NCBI GenBank assembly: GCA_029821265.1
Contig: JALGTR010000058.1
Coordinates: 1-35,559, forward strand
Direction: 5' to 3'
Source of the DNA: Candidatus Zipacnadia bacterium
GTDB lineage: Bacteria; Armatimonadota; Zipacnadia; Zipacnadales; UBA5352
DNA length: 35,559 bases
The translations under genes were made by a program, and so were the position numbers. Of the stretch, positions 1-8,248 are shown one piece after another. The notes beneath the pieces were generated by a model. It was not told where the DNA came from and ran no database searches. It saw only the letters and a list, made by a program, of their open reading frames with translations. Positions within the stretch are counted from its first letter, which is position 1. Each line of letters opens with the position of its first letter.

Positions 1-210
1 TGTCCAGCTCGTTCCCTGATTGAGGCTATGGTGGCCAGCCGGCTGCAGCATCGCGCGATTCCTCCCCACGAGTGTTCGCCTCACCGCTGCCGCGTCCCTG
101 CCCGCACCGTCCGGCAGGCGTCGGGGGAGTGCGCGCGGAATACCCGGATAAACTGTGGCGGCCGGCTCAAGCATGGCCGGGCGGAGAACATGATCGGGGA
201 GGTACCTGCG

Positions 211-1362
211 ATGCGCGTCACCACCGTCATCCTGCTGCCGATCCTGGCTACGGCCGTGTGTTCGGCCGCGACCACCGTCGATGGACATACCACGCTCTAC
301 GTCAGCTTCGACGAGGGCCCGGAGCCTGACTACTGCGCGGGTGACTGGCGGGTCGCCGTGAACGGTGGGGTGGCGACCACGGACGGACGGATCGGGCAGG
401 CGATCGCGCCTGGGCCGGGCCAGCGACTGACCTACAACGCAGACGGGAAGGTCAACCCCGAGGCGGGCACAGTCGAGATGTGGCTGCTGTGGGATGAGGA
501 GACGGCGGCCGCCGAGAACGTGAACCTCTTCATGTTCGTGACCGGGAACAACAACTACGTGCGGGTCAACAAGATCAGCGCAACGCGGCTGGGGATGGCC
601 TTCAACGGCGGGCCGGCCGATGACCTGCAGTGGCAGCGGGTGGACGTCGATCCCTCGGCCTGGACGACCGGCCGCTGGCATCACATCGCCGGGACCTGGG
701 ATGGCCCTGAGATCGCGCTCTACGTCGATGGTGAACTGGTGGACAGGGCGGCGCAGGACCACGGGCTGACGGAGACACCCGCGGAGCTTATGGTTGGGCC
801 CGGCCCCGTCACGATCGACGAACTGCGTCTCTCGACCGTCGCCCGCCCACCGGCAGACCTCGGCTTCCACGCAGCGGAGGATGGCGCCGACGCGGTAGTA
901 TGGCTGACCAGCCTGGAGCCGGCAGCGATGCAGCAGTCGGTCGGACAGGTGGGGCTCGACGCGCAGACGGCGATCGACGACAGGGAGCTGCCACTGGTGA
1001 TCGGCCGGCGGGCGTACGCGCGTGGCGTGGCACTGCGGGCGCCCGGCTACGTGGAGTTCGAGATACCGCAGGGCTATGAGCGCGTCATCGGCAGCTACGG
1101 CGTCAGTCCGTTTGGCCCTGAAGGCGCACGCGCAGACCTTCTCTTCACGCTGGAGGGCAATCCGCTGCGGACGTGCTCGAATCTCTCGGCCGACGGCGAT
1201 GCGATGCCGCTGGAGCTGGGGCTGCGGTCAGGAACGCTGCGGATCGAGGCCCGCCCGGCCGGCGAGCGGTCGGGCGCGGTGGCGATCGTCGGCGATCTGA
1301 TGGCACTGCAGGCAGGCGCGCCGGCGCCGCCGTCATTCTCGCGGGAGATGGAGCCGGACTAG
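211..1362 (+). CDS. Secreted LamG / NPCBM-domain protein (probable N-terminal half of a DUF4091 protein)
   Basis: 383 residues. The ATG at 211 is chosen because GGGGAGG lies 8 nt upstream and a signal peptide follows immediately (positively charged start, hydrophobic run ILLPILATAV, probable cleavage after CSA). An earlier in-frame start at 28 would bury the signal. Residues about 27-215 form a LamG/concanavalin-A-like lectin domain, with TVEMWLLWD and WHHIAGTWDG followed by YVDGELVDRA and IDELRLS. Residues about 230-370 resemble an NPCBM galactose-binding-like domain (IGRRAYARGVALRAPGYVEF). Both are non-catalytic carbohydrate-binding modules, so the product is expected to be exported and to bind glycans. 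The frame ends at a TAG, and the next gene continues in the same frame only five codons later with a DUF4091 catalytic region and no signal peptide. The two were probably one protein. Confidence 0.8.
   Translation: MRVTTVILLPILATAVCSAATTVDGHTTLYVSFDEGPEPDYCAGDWRVAVNGGVATTDGRIGQAIAPGPGQRLTYNADGKVNPEAGTVEMWLLWDEETAAAENVNLFMFVTGNNNYVRVNKISATRLGMAFNGGPADDLQWQRVDVDPSAWTTGRWHHIAGTWDGPEIALYVDGELVDRAAQDHGLTETPAELMVGPGPVTIDELRLSTVARPPADLGFHAAEDGADAVVWLTSLEPAAMQQSVGQVGLDAQTAIDDRELPLVIGRRAYARGVALRAPGYVEFEIPQGYERVIGSYGVSPFGPEGARADLLFTLEGNPLRTCSNLSADGDAMPLELGLRSGTLRIEARPAGERSGAVAIVGDLMALQAGAPAPPSFSREMEPD
1360..1362 (+). other. In-frame TAG codon separating LamG/NPCBM from DUF4091
   Basis: The reading frame before this TAG and the frame of the DUF4091 gene are the same. 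Only the codons CTG GCC CTG CAG CAG lie between the TAG and the ATG at 1378. No ribosome binding site is visible at usual spacing before 1378; the nearest GGAG is about 25 nt away. TAG is a normal terminator elsewhere in the window (4542, 11595, 16435, 31397 and the minus-strand genes ending at 25502, 27417 and 32800), so global recoding is not supported. It may be a nonsense mutation, a base-call error or a readthrough site. Confidence 0.75.
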
Positions 1363-1377
1363 CTGGCCCTGCAGCAG

Positions 1378-3078
1378 ATGCGGGCGCGAGTGGCGGAGTT
1401 CACATTTGAGCTGCCCGACGCACCGAAGGGCTACGTGGTCTACCAGGGGCACCCGGTGGATACGATCGACCCCGCGTTGGAGCCGCTTGGTGAGCGCTTC
1501 CCGGCCGCGCTTGAGATGCGCGCGGCGCCCGGTGAGTATGAGGCGACGCAGCTGGTCATATGCGCGGCGACGGACCTGCCGCAGGTCTTCGTCAGCGCGA
1601 CCGACCTCGTCGGCTACGATTCGACGATCCCGCGTGAGGAGATTGCGCTGCAGCTTGTCCGGCGAGTGCTGCAGCGAAAGCTCTACCACATGAGCCGGGC
1701 TCCACAGAACTACGATGTGACCTCACGGTTCCTGTTCCCGATGCGCAACTTCTGGCTGCCGGAGGGCAATCTCAAGGAGATCTACGTGCTGGTGCACGTC
1801 CCGGCGGACGCGGCTCCGGGCGAGTACACCTGCACCCTTCGCATCTCGGCCGAAGGCCACGAGCCGACAGAGATACCCCTGACGGTGGAGGTGCTGCCCA
1901 TCGAGCTGGTGCAGCCGCGTGAGAAGCGCTACGGGATGTACTACCGCATCGCAAGCGTCGTCGACGACCCCGCACAGCTTCACGCCGAGTTTGCCGATAT
2001 GGCCGCGCACGGCTGCACGATGGTCAAGGGCCACGCCGCCATAAAGTTCGCGCAGCAGGAGGATGGCACGATCACGTGGGACTTCGACGACATCCGTGCG
2101 ATGCTCGACGCGGGGCGCGAGCACGGGTTCTTCGGAGAGATCACCGTCTACGACAACCTGCCGCGGCTCGCGGCCCTGATGGGCTATGAGGGGCTGGACG
2201 AGGAGGGCGTGGGCGAGCCGGTTTCGCAGCAGGAGGACCTGCTGAACGTGGCGCGCCGATGCTTCGCCGAGCTCAAGCAGCTCGAGGCCGAGTACGAGGA
2301 GTTTGAGTTCCTGCTCACGCACATGGATGAGGTCTTCGGACGGGGGCGGATGCCGGCCTATCTGGATTACGCCGAGGTCATCCGCAGGACCAGCGACTTC
2401 CGCATATACATCACGATGCACATGACGCCGGGGCGCTGGGAGGATTACATGGAGCAGTCCGACCCGTGGATCGACGTGCGGTGCATCAACGGGCACTCGC
2501 TGGAGAGCTGGCTACAGGCCGGCCACGACTGGCAACAGTTGGCCCGGATGCTGGACGAGGCCGGTGACGATGGGTGGATCTACCACAACATGCGCGGGGC
2601 GTTCTTCGCTCCCGAGTGGAACCGCTTCATCAACGGGTACTTCATGTGGCTGTCGCCGCTCGAGGTGCATGTGCCGTGGATGTACTACTCATTCGGCGGC
2701 AGCCCCTTCGACGACACCGACGCTGAGCAGTATGACTTCGGCTATGCGTTCCCGAGCCCCGAGGATCCCACGCAGCTTCTCTCGACGCTGCACTGGGAGG
2801 CCTTCCGCGAGGGATACGATGACATGCGGTACATCACCACGCTGGAGCGGACGATTGAGCGGGCCCGTGAGGCGGGTGTCGATGTCACCGACGCCGAGGC
2901 GTGGCTCGCGCAGGTGGCGTCGATGATGCCGCAGCTTCCAGAGGACATTCAGGGCATCGATCTGGAGAGCCCCTACTCGGTGGCGGCCGCCCGCAGCTTC
3001 AGCGGCGCCGACTGGGACGCTCTTCGGGCTCAAACAGCCGATCATATCATCCACCTGCAGGAGCAGATGGGCGGCTGA
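1378..3078 (+). CDS. DUF4091 / GH123-like glycoside hydrolase region
   Basis: 566 residues if read from the ATG at 1378. An N-terminal beta-sandwich region (about 1-180, including YVLVHVPADAAPGEYTCTLR) precedes a TIM-barrel-like region and a C-terminal DUF4091 signature (TLHWEAFREGYDDMRY, about residues 470-485). DUF4091 proteins are related to GH123 N-acetylgalactosaminidases, which use an adjacent Asp-Glu pair; LLTHMDEVFGRG places a candidate pair at D317-E318. This is inference from family knowledge. The gene has no signal peptide and no evident Shine-Dalgarno sequence, yet it belongs to a family usually exported. This supports its being the C-terminal part of the upstream LamG/NPCBM protein, giving 955 codons from 211 if the TAG is read through. 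The substrate is unknown. Confidence 0.8.
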   Translation: MRARVAEFTFELPDAPKGYVVYQGHPVDTIDPALEPLGERFPAALEMRAAPGEYEATQLVICAATDLPQVFVSATDLVGYDSTIPREEIALQLVRRVLQRKLYHMSRAPQNYDVTSRFLFPMRNFWLPEGNLKEIYVLVHVPADAAPGEYTCTLRISAEGHEPTEIPLTVEVLPIELVQPREKRYGMYYRIASVVDDPAQLHAEFADMAAHGCTMVKGHAAIKFAQQEDGTITWDFDDIRAMLDAGREHGFFGEITVYDNLPRLAALMGYEGLDEEGVGEPVSQQEDLLNVARRCFAELKQLEAEYEEFEFLLTHMDEVFGRGRMPAYLDYAEVIRRTSDFRIYITMHMTPGRWEDYMEQSDPWIDVRCINGHSLESWLQAGHDWQQLARMLDEAGDDGWIYHNMRGAFFAPEWNRFINGYFMWLSPLEVHVPWMYYSFGGSPFDDTDAEQYDFGYAFPSPEDPTQLLSTLHWEAFREGYDDMRYITTLERTIERAREAGVDVTDAEAWLAQVASMMPQLPEDIQGIDLESPYSVAAARSFSGADWDALRAQTADHIIHLQEQMGG

Positions 3079-3132
3079 GGCGCACGGACACCCGCATACA
3101 AGCCTGACTTCGGACTGACGGAGGCGGAGACG

Positions 3133-4542
3133 ATGGGACGTGACAGCCCGATGGCGCTCGCAGCTCTGCTCGTCGTGACCGTGGCTTGCGCGCAGCAGCC
3201 GACGACCACTACCGACGGGTGGCCCACGCTGACCATCGACGTGAGCTGGTCGAGTGCGCCGGTGCGCCCCGAGCCGGCGGTCGATCTGTCGCAGCGCAGG
3301 ACGCTGGAGATCCCGGAGCTTGCGGAGGCCCCGGAGATCGACGGGGCGCTCGACGACGTCGCCTGGCAGGATGCTGCGGAGACGGGGCCGTGGATGACCA
3401 ACACCGGTCAGGCGGAAGCCGTGGTGCAGACAACGGCGTGGCTGGGCGTGCACGGTGGCCAGCTCTACGTGGCCGCGCGGGCCGAGGAGCCGAACGTCGA
3501 CGGCATCGTCGCGAACGTGACCGAAGACGGCGGACCGGCGTGGGGAGACGACTGTATCGAGCTGTTCGTGGACGGGAACCTCGACCTTTCGACCGTGCGG
3601 CAGGTCATCGTCAACAGCATCGGCACGGTCACCACCGCGGCCTTTGGGGTGGGCGAGTGGAATCCGGCCGTCAGGCGCGCAGCGCACGTTGGCGAGAACG
3701 CGTGGTTCGTGGAGTTCGCGCTTCCGCTCAGGAGCCTCGGGCTCGCGGGGACGGATTTCGGGCTCAACATCTGCCGCGAGCGGCGCGCCGGCGATGGCGT
3801 CGAGCTGTCCTGCTGGTCGCCGACCGGCGGCAGCTTCAACCAGCCCGCGCGCTTCGGGCTCGCGAGCCTTCCGGGCGGATGGCTGCAGCCGTTCAGCGTC
3901 GGCGAGGCCGTGCTGGGGCAGAATGAGCTGACCGTGACTCTCGAGAACACCACCGACGAGCCGCGATCGTTGCGCGCGAGGCTGAGGTGGTGGCAGGGCA
4001 ATGAGACCGACGCGCAGGCGTCGGTCCGTGGGCCCTTTACGCTTCAGCCAGGCGCGACGCGCGAGATCAGCTTCACATACGATGTGCGCCGCGCCGGCGA
4101 GCCGATCGAGCTTGAAGTTGCGGTCCTCGACGCCGCGGGCGGCGAGCTTGCGGCGCGGAGGGTCACCCAGCCGCTGGTCGACGTGCTGGCGCTGGATGTC
4201 AGCCGCCACGTGCTGCGCGACACCGCGAGCCGGATGGCGTTGCGGGGGGTCGTGCGTGCGGCGCAGAACGTGCGCGATGAGGCAGTGGCCGTGCTGGCGA
4301 TCTTCGACGAGCAGATGTGGCTTCGCGCGCGCGAGGAGATTGCGCCAGTGGAGGGCGAGGTCATGCGCGCAGAGCTGCGATTGCCGGATCTTCCGCCGGG
4401 CGAGTACAGCCTGCACCTGGTGCTGAAGGAGAGCGCTGCGGACGACGCCGCGCGGATCGCGGAGGAGAAAGTGGCGGTGATCGTGCTGCCGCGACCGTGG
4501 TCTGCGACAGAGAAGGTGCAGAAGACATATCATAGTGATTAG
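3133..4542 (+). CDS. Secreted CBM9-like (DUF1083-type) carbohydrate-binding protein
   Basis: 469 residues, starting 54 nt after the DUF4091 gene behind a purine-rich ACGGAGGCGGAGA element. The N-terminus is a signal peptide (MALAALLVVTVACAQQ) with a likely signal peptidase I site after ACA. A cysteine there makes a lipoprotein conceivable, but the lipobox is poor. Residues about 55-235 match the CBM9-like fold found at the ends of secreted xylanases and in many uncharacterised exported proteins: EIDGALDDVAWQDA, then WGDDCIELFVDGN, then WFVEFALPLRSLGL and GLNICRERRA. The remaining 230 residues are beta-rich, sandwich-like and without catalytic motifs I recognise. The same CBM9 signature opens the protein at 28107, so the two are architectural relatives. 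The role is likely glycan binding outside the cell. Confidence 0.8.
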   Translation: MGRDSPMALAALLVVTVACAQQPTTTTDGWPTLTIDVSWSSAPVRPEPAVDLSQRRTLEIPELAEAPEIDGALDDVAWQDAAETGPWMTNTGQAEAVVQTTAWLGVHGGQLYVAARAEEPNVDGIVANVTEDGGPAWGDDCIELFVDGNLDLSTVRQVIVNSIGTVTTAAFGVGEWNPAVRRAAHVGENAWFVEFALPLRSLGLAGTDFGLNICRERRAGDGVELSCWSPTGGSFNQPARFGLASLPGGWLQPFSVGEAVLGQNELTVTLENTTDEPRSLRARLRWWQGNETDAQASVRGPFTLQPGATREISFTYDVRRAGEPIELEVAVLDAAGGELAARRVTQPLVDVLALDVSRHVLRDTASRMALRGVVRAAQNVRDEAVAVLAIFDEQMWLRAREEIAPVEGEVMRAELRLPDLPPGEYSLHLVLKESAADDAARIAEEKVAVIVLPRPWSATEKVQKTYHSD

Positions 4543-4629
4543 CTTGACCATTGAGACGCAGAAGTCCACGCTTTGAGTTGAGTTGTCCTGTGACGGGGCG
4601 GATGTGCTTGCAGGAGAAGTGGGTCCGTG

Positions 4630-4767
4630 ATGCAGACGCTGAACACGATCATGCTGACACTCCTGATCATCGGCGGACTGAACTGGGGCCTGGTGGGCGT
4701 AGCGGGCAGGTTCGCAGCGTCGGATCGAGGGGCGCCCTCGCGGCGTCCCTGCTTGATGTACCGGTGA
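4630..4767 (+). pseudogene. Truncated DUF378-like small membrane protein
   Basis: A 45-codon frame reading MQTLNTIMLTLLIIGGLNWG and then LVGV. This is the characteristic first half of DUF378 proteins, small two-helix membrane proteins usually about 60-80 residues long. After LVGV the family pattern is lost (AGRFAASDRGAPSRRP) and the frame stops at a TGA that overlaps the AAGGAGG ribosome binding site of the next gene. The second helix is missing and is not obvious in the other two frames. A purine-rich AGGAGAAG sits about 13 nt before the ATG, and GTG at 4627 is an alternative start. I read it as a 3'-truncated gene, though a functional one-helix microprotein cannot be excluded. Confidence 0.6.
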
Positions 4768-4778
4768 AGGAGGAAGGA

Positions 4779-6077
4779 ATGCCGCCAGTGAAATGTGTTC
4801 TCGCGATGCGATTCGCGCGGAGCTGGCCCGTCATGATCGTGTTCGCCATGATGATCGGTCCTGCCGCTTCGGCGCAGAACCTGCTGGTGCCGATGGACGA
4901 CGCGCAGACCGATCACCTGCGCGCGTACGGACTCACGTGGTGGTGTCTGCAGGAGCCGCGAGAGTACGAGTGCCAGTGGCTTTTGAACTACCGCTGCGGT
5001 GCGTTCGTGGTGCCCGACCGGCCGGACGTGCGCGAGCGGGCGGCCGAACTCGGGGTGGCGGTCGAGCCGATCACGCCGCAGAGGGACGCGGAGATCGACG
5101 CGATCATCGAGCGCTCGAACATGCAGCGGATGCATCTAACACGGGCGCCGAAGATCGCAGTGTACACGCCGTCGTATACCGAGCCGTGGGACGACGCGGT
5201 GACCCTCGCACTGACGTGGGCGCAGGTGGAGTATGACACCGTCTGGGACCGCGAGGTGATCGGGGGAGCACTGGGCGAGTACGACTGGCTCCACCTGCAC
5301 CATGAGGACTTTACGGGGAATTTCGGCAAGTTCTTCGCGACCTTTGCTGACCGGGCATGGTACCGACGCCAGGTAATCGAATCCCGGGCGGCGGCGGAGG
5401 AGCTTGGCTTCCCGAGCGTGCAGGCGTGCAAGAAGTCCGTCGCGGCGACGATCGCGGCGTGGGTTGCTGAGGGCGGTTTCCTCTTCGCCATGTGCTCGGC
5501 GGCGGACAGCCTCGACATCGCCCTGGCCTCACAGGGGATCGACATCGTGCCCGCGCCGATCGACGGGACGCCGGTCTCTCCGAATGCGCAGCAGCAGCTG
5601 GACTTCACCGCTACGCTGGCATTTCGGGACTTCCATCTGATCCCCGATCCGATGACCCCGGAGATCGCAGACATCGACGTCTCGCCGGGAACCACCGCGA
5701 TGGTCTCGACCGGCGAGACATTCGAGCTGTTCGAGTTTTCCGCGCGTCAGGATCCGATACCGACGATGCTCACGCAATGTCACGTGGGGCAGGTTGCGGA
5801 CTTCCTCGGACAGACGACGGCCTTCCGGCGCAGCTGCCTCAAGGACAGTGTGGTGGTGATGGGCGACTTCCCGGGGCAGGATAAGACGAAGTACATCCAC
5901 GGAAGCTTCCTCGACGGGACGTTCACATTCCTCGGAGGCCACGATCCGGAGGACTACGCGCATATCATCGGGGAGGATGCCACGGACCTGTCGCTGCACC
6001 GTCACTCCCCTGGATATCGGCTGATTCTGAACAATATTCTGTTCCCGGCCGCGAAGACGCGCGAGCGTAAGACGTGA
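4779..6077 (+). CDS. Exported protein of the family auto-named 'asparagine synthetase B' (function unknown)
   Basis: 432 residues. The ATG at 4779 follows AAGGAGG by 5 nt and begins a clear signal peptide (RSWPVMIVFAMMIGPAASA, cleavage before QNLLVP). The mature start NLLVPMDDAQTDHLRAYG and the block YDWLHLHHEDFTGNFGKF recall, from memory, a conserved Bacteroidota/Chlorobi family that automated pipelines label asparagine synthetase B. No glutamine amidotransferase N-terminal cysteine or PP-loop is present, and the protein is exported, so asparagine synthesis is very unlikely. GGFLFAMCSAADSLDIALA resembles the nucleophile-elbow region of class I glutamine-amidotransferase-like (ThuA-type) folds, which hints at a flavodoxin-like or amidotransferase-like fold. 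Other preserved blocks are VVVMGDFPGQDKTKYIHGS and FTFLGGHDPEDYAH. The substrate is unknown. Confidence 0.75.
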   Translation: MPPVKCVLAMRFARSWPVMIVFAMMIGPAASAQNLLVPMDDAQTDHLRAYGLTWWCLQEPREYECQWLLNYRCGAFVVPDRPDVRERAAELGVAVEPITPQRDAEIDAIIERSNMQRMHLTRAPKIAVYTPSYTEPWDDAVTLALTWAQVEYDTVWDREVIGGALGEYDWLHLHHEDFTGNFGKFFATFADRAWYRRQVIESRAAAEELGFPSVQACKKSVAATIAAWVAEGGFLFAMCSAADSLDIALASQGIDIVPAPIDGTPVSPNAQQQLDFTATLAFRDFHLIPDPMTPEIADIDVSPGTTAMVSTGETFELFEFSARQDPIPTMLTQCHVGQVADFLGQTTAFRRSCLKDSVVVMGDFPGQDKTKYIHGSFLDGTFTFLGGHDPEDYAHIIGEDATDLSLHRHSPGYRLILNNILFPAAKTRERKT

Positions 6078-6387
6078 GGGGATTCTTTTTTCGCGCCATG
6101 AAGGTCTCGCAGGTTTGGGGGCGAAAAGGCGCCTGTGAGCGACCGCCTTCACCGTCGGCCGGGCGGGTGAACCGCGCGGGCTCGGGGGGCGCACTTCTTG
6201 ACTCAGTCGTGTGTTTTGTGGTACGGTCCTGCGTAGTCAGAATTGCACCTGCCGGCCTGGAGGCGGGAATGATCGCATTGTGCGAGGCGGCCCGCTGTTG
6301 GGCGCGCCGCGCCGATGTGGTCTGACACACACGTGTCTGCAGCATCGAATCGCAGCACGCTCGAACCCGCGCAGGGAGGGTAACAGC
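6078..6387 (+). other. Intergenic region with leader of the stalk-domain gene
   Basis: 310 nt without a credible gene. A run of six T (6086-6091) follows the upstream stop but I see no good hairpin before it, so it is not called a terminator. A promoter-like pair sits at 6198-6227. From there a leader of about 155 nt, holding only short imperfect hairpins such as GACAC/GTGTC near 6324-6337, runs to the ATG at 6388. Confidence 0.5.
6198..6227 (+). promoter_or_regulatory. Candidate sigma-70 promoter for the stalk-domain gene
   Basis: TTGACT (6198-6203), an 18-nt spacer and TACGGT (6222-6227). The -35 is near consensus and the -10 is weaker. It would start transcription near 6234 and give a leader of about 155 nt. 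It stands in the only gap of this size upstream of the gene. Confidence 0.45.
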
Positions 6388-8208
6388 ATGGAGAGGCTTC
6401 GGTCCGCCTTCTGGAGCGGCGTCGCATGGATGGCGCTCCTCGGGATGCTCAGCAGCATCGGAGGGACCGCCCTCGCCGGGCCCATCGTCAAGATCACCGA
6501 GCCGAATCACGGCCAGGTCGTACAGGGCCAGATCCTCATCACCGTCGCATATCGCACCGATTCGAACCAGCCGATCACGAGCCTCGAGCTGCTCGTGGAC
6601 GGTCAGGTTGCGCGCAACTACACGTTGTCAACGCCGAGGCTGGAGGGCGCACAGACGTTCTCGTGGGACTTCAGCAGCGTGGCGGGCAGCGAGCACAGCA
6701 TCGGTGCGCGTGCGATAGACGCGGCGGGCGAGGTGGGCGCGGCGTCGATCAAGGTGACGGTCGTCGGCGCTCGAACCGTTAGCGCAAGCGGCGAGGACCG
6801 GGTGCCGCCGGTGATCAACATCTACTATCCTGCCCAGGGAGCCCAGCTCTCGGGCGAGGTGGAGATTAAGGCCGAGGCGAGCGACAACGTCGGCGTGAAG
6901 TACGTCTTCTTCTACATCGACGGCAAGCCGCACAAGTTGATCATGAATGCCCCGCCCTACGTTGATCGCGTGGACACGACGCGGATGTCGGACGGGCCGC
7001 ACGTACTGCAGGCCAAGGCGATGGACGAGGCCGAGAACTCGGGCTCGTCCGCTGAGGTCACGGTCTTCGTGCAGAACCACGATATGACGACCGCCGACGA
7101 AAGCGCCATCCAGGGGCAGTCGGCCGCTGACACGCCGGCGCCCGAGCTTGCGCCACAGCCCGGCGTCACCGAGATGCAATTCGGCGCGGCCGATGAGACG
7201 CCCGAGATGGTCGCGGCGCTTCCACCGAGTGAGGCGCTCTCCGCGGAGGTCGGCTACGTCCCGGCCATCGGTGACGAGACTGGCACGGCTCGGACCTCCG
7301 TTCCGCGGACGACGCTGACAGACGGCAGTCACGCTGCACGAACCGCGGACGACGCAAATATCGATCTGACCGGACTTCGTCAGATCACCGTCGTGGACGA
7401 TACGATTGCTGGACCGGCCCTCGCCGCAACCGACTTCACGCCGCGGATGACGACACCGCGGACGCTGAAGCCGATGCTTGAGGTGAAGCCCAACCAGGAT
7501 CTCGCGGCCGCCCCAGCTGCGCCCGTGCGCAGCCTCGTGCCAGCCGAGGCAATGTCGGCGGAGGAGGCCGGCGATGCGTCGCTTCTGACGCAGGTGCAGC
7601 CCGGCGAGCTGGTGGCTCGCGTTGGCGTCGCGGAGACCGATATGTCGCAGGATATCACGCCTCGGCTGACGGTCCCGGACCGCCGTCCGGCAACCACGGT
7701 GGAGTTCGCGCCGGTCGAGACCGATCTGATGGCGGAGGCGACACGCATCGCGGTGCTTCCTGAGACCGCATCGCGCACCGTCATCCCGGCTGATGGCCGG
7801 GTCACACGGCCTGACGGCTCCGTGATCGCGCCCGTCGCTTCGATGAACTTCGAGGATGTCAGCGTGGTCTTCGACAATGAGACCCTGGAGCTGCTGGCGG
7901 CACCGGAGCTCAAGCAGGGCATCTCGATCGCACCGCTGCGCGAGATCTTCGAGCACAGCGACGGGGTTCTCTACTGGTATCCGATCGAAAAGCGCGTGAC
8001 CGCGACGAGGCCTGGAACCCAGTTGCAGATCCAGATCGGCGATCCGAACGTCATAGTAAACGACCAGACCCGGACGCTGGAGATCGCGCCGTACATCAAG
8101 CACGGTCGGACGATGGTGCCGCTGCAGTTCATCGCGGACACCCTTGACGTCACGGTGACTTTCAACCCGGATACGGGGCAGATCTGTCTGACGAGCAACG
8201 AGTTCTGA
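6388..8208 (+). CDS. Exported Ig-like protein with C-terminal stalk (copper amine oxidase N-terminal) domain
   Basis: 606 residues. The ATG at 6388 follows AGGGAGGG by 7 nt and starts a signal peptide (GVAWMALLGMLSSIGGTALA, cleavage before GPIV). Two bacterial Ig-like modules follow, at about 31-120 (ITEPNHGQVVQGQILI to the strand IKVTVVG) and 135-232 (PPVINIYYPAQGAQLSGEVE to AEVTVFVQNH). A low-complexity Ala/Thr/Pro/Glu linker spans about 235-475. The C-terminal 120 residues match the stalk domain family (LKQGISIAPLREIFEHSDG, then RTMVPLQFIADTLDVTV), a wall-associated fold common in Armatimonadota and Firmicutes. There is no anchor such as LPXTG. The role is probably a cell-surface structural or adhesive protein. 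The gene appears monocistronic, with its own promoter upstream and hairpins downstream. Confidence 0.8.
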   Translation: MERLRSAFWSGVAWMALLGMLSSIGGTALAGPIVKITEPNHGQVVQGQILITVAYRTDSNQPITSLELLVDGQVARNYTLSTPRLEGAQTFSWDFSSVAGSEHSIGARAIDAAGEVGAASIKVTVVGARTVSASGEDRVPPVINIYYPAQGAQLSGEVEIKAEASDNVGVKYVFFYIDGKPHKLIMNAPPYVDRVDTTRMSDGPHVLQAKAMDEAENSGSSAEVTVFVQNHDMTTADESAIQGQSAADTPAPELAPQPGVTEMQFGAADETPEMVAALPPSEALSAEVGYVPAIGDETGTARTSVPRTTLTDGSHAARTADDANIDLTGLRQITVVDDTIAGPALAATDFTPRMTTPRTLKPMLEVKPNQDLAAAPAAPVRSLVPAEAMSAEEAGDASLLTQVQPGELVARVGVAETDMSQDITPRLTVPDRRPATTVEFAPVETDLMAEATRIAVLPETASRTVIPADGRVTRPDGSVIAPVASMNFEDVSVVFDNETLELLAAPELKQGISIAPLREIFEHSDGVLYWYPIEKRVTATRPGTQLQIQIGDPNVIVNDQTRTLEIAPYIKHGRTMVPLQFIADTLDVTVTFNPDTGQICLTSNEF

Positions 8209-8215
8209 TCTCTCA

Positions 8216-8231
8216 ACCGCCCGCGGGCGGT
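8216..8231. repeat. 16-bp perfect palindrome downstream of the stalk gene
   Basis: ACCGCCCGCGGGCGGT is fully self-complementary with no loop, 8 nt after the stop codon at 8208. As DNA it could be a dimeric protein site; as RNA it would fold only by opening a small loop. It lies 17 nt before the hairpin at 8249-8278. Confidence 0.55.
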
Positions 8232-8248
8232 GACGGGTTATCTACCAG

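Noticed and set aside
2689-4569. A 626-codon open frame on the minus strand opposite the DUF4091 and CBM9-like genes
   Set aside because: It mirrors the codon structure of well-supported plus-strand genes, has no recognisable domain and is rich in Arg/His as expected for antisense frames in GC-rich DNA. The same reasoning removes the minus-strand frames at 6628-8103, 14465-16576 and 34105-35328 and the plus-strand frames at 19932-20984, 21222-22283 and 25937-27070.
6061-6100. Run of six T (6086-6091) as an intrinsic terminator after the exported protein gene
   Set aside because: No stable stem of useful length could be found directly upstream of the run.
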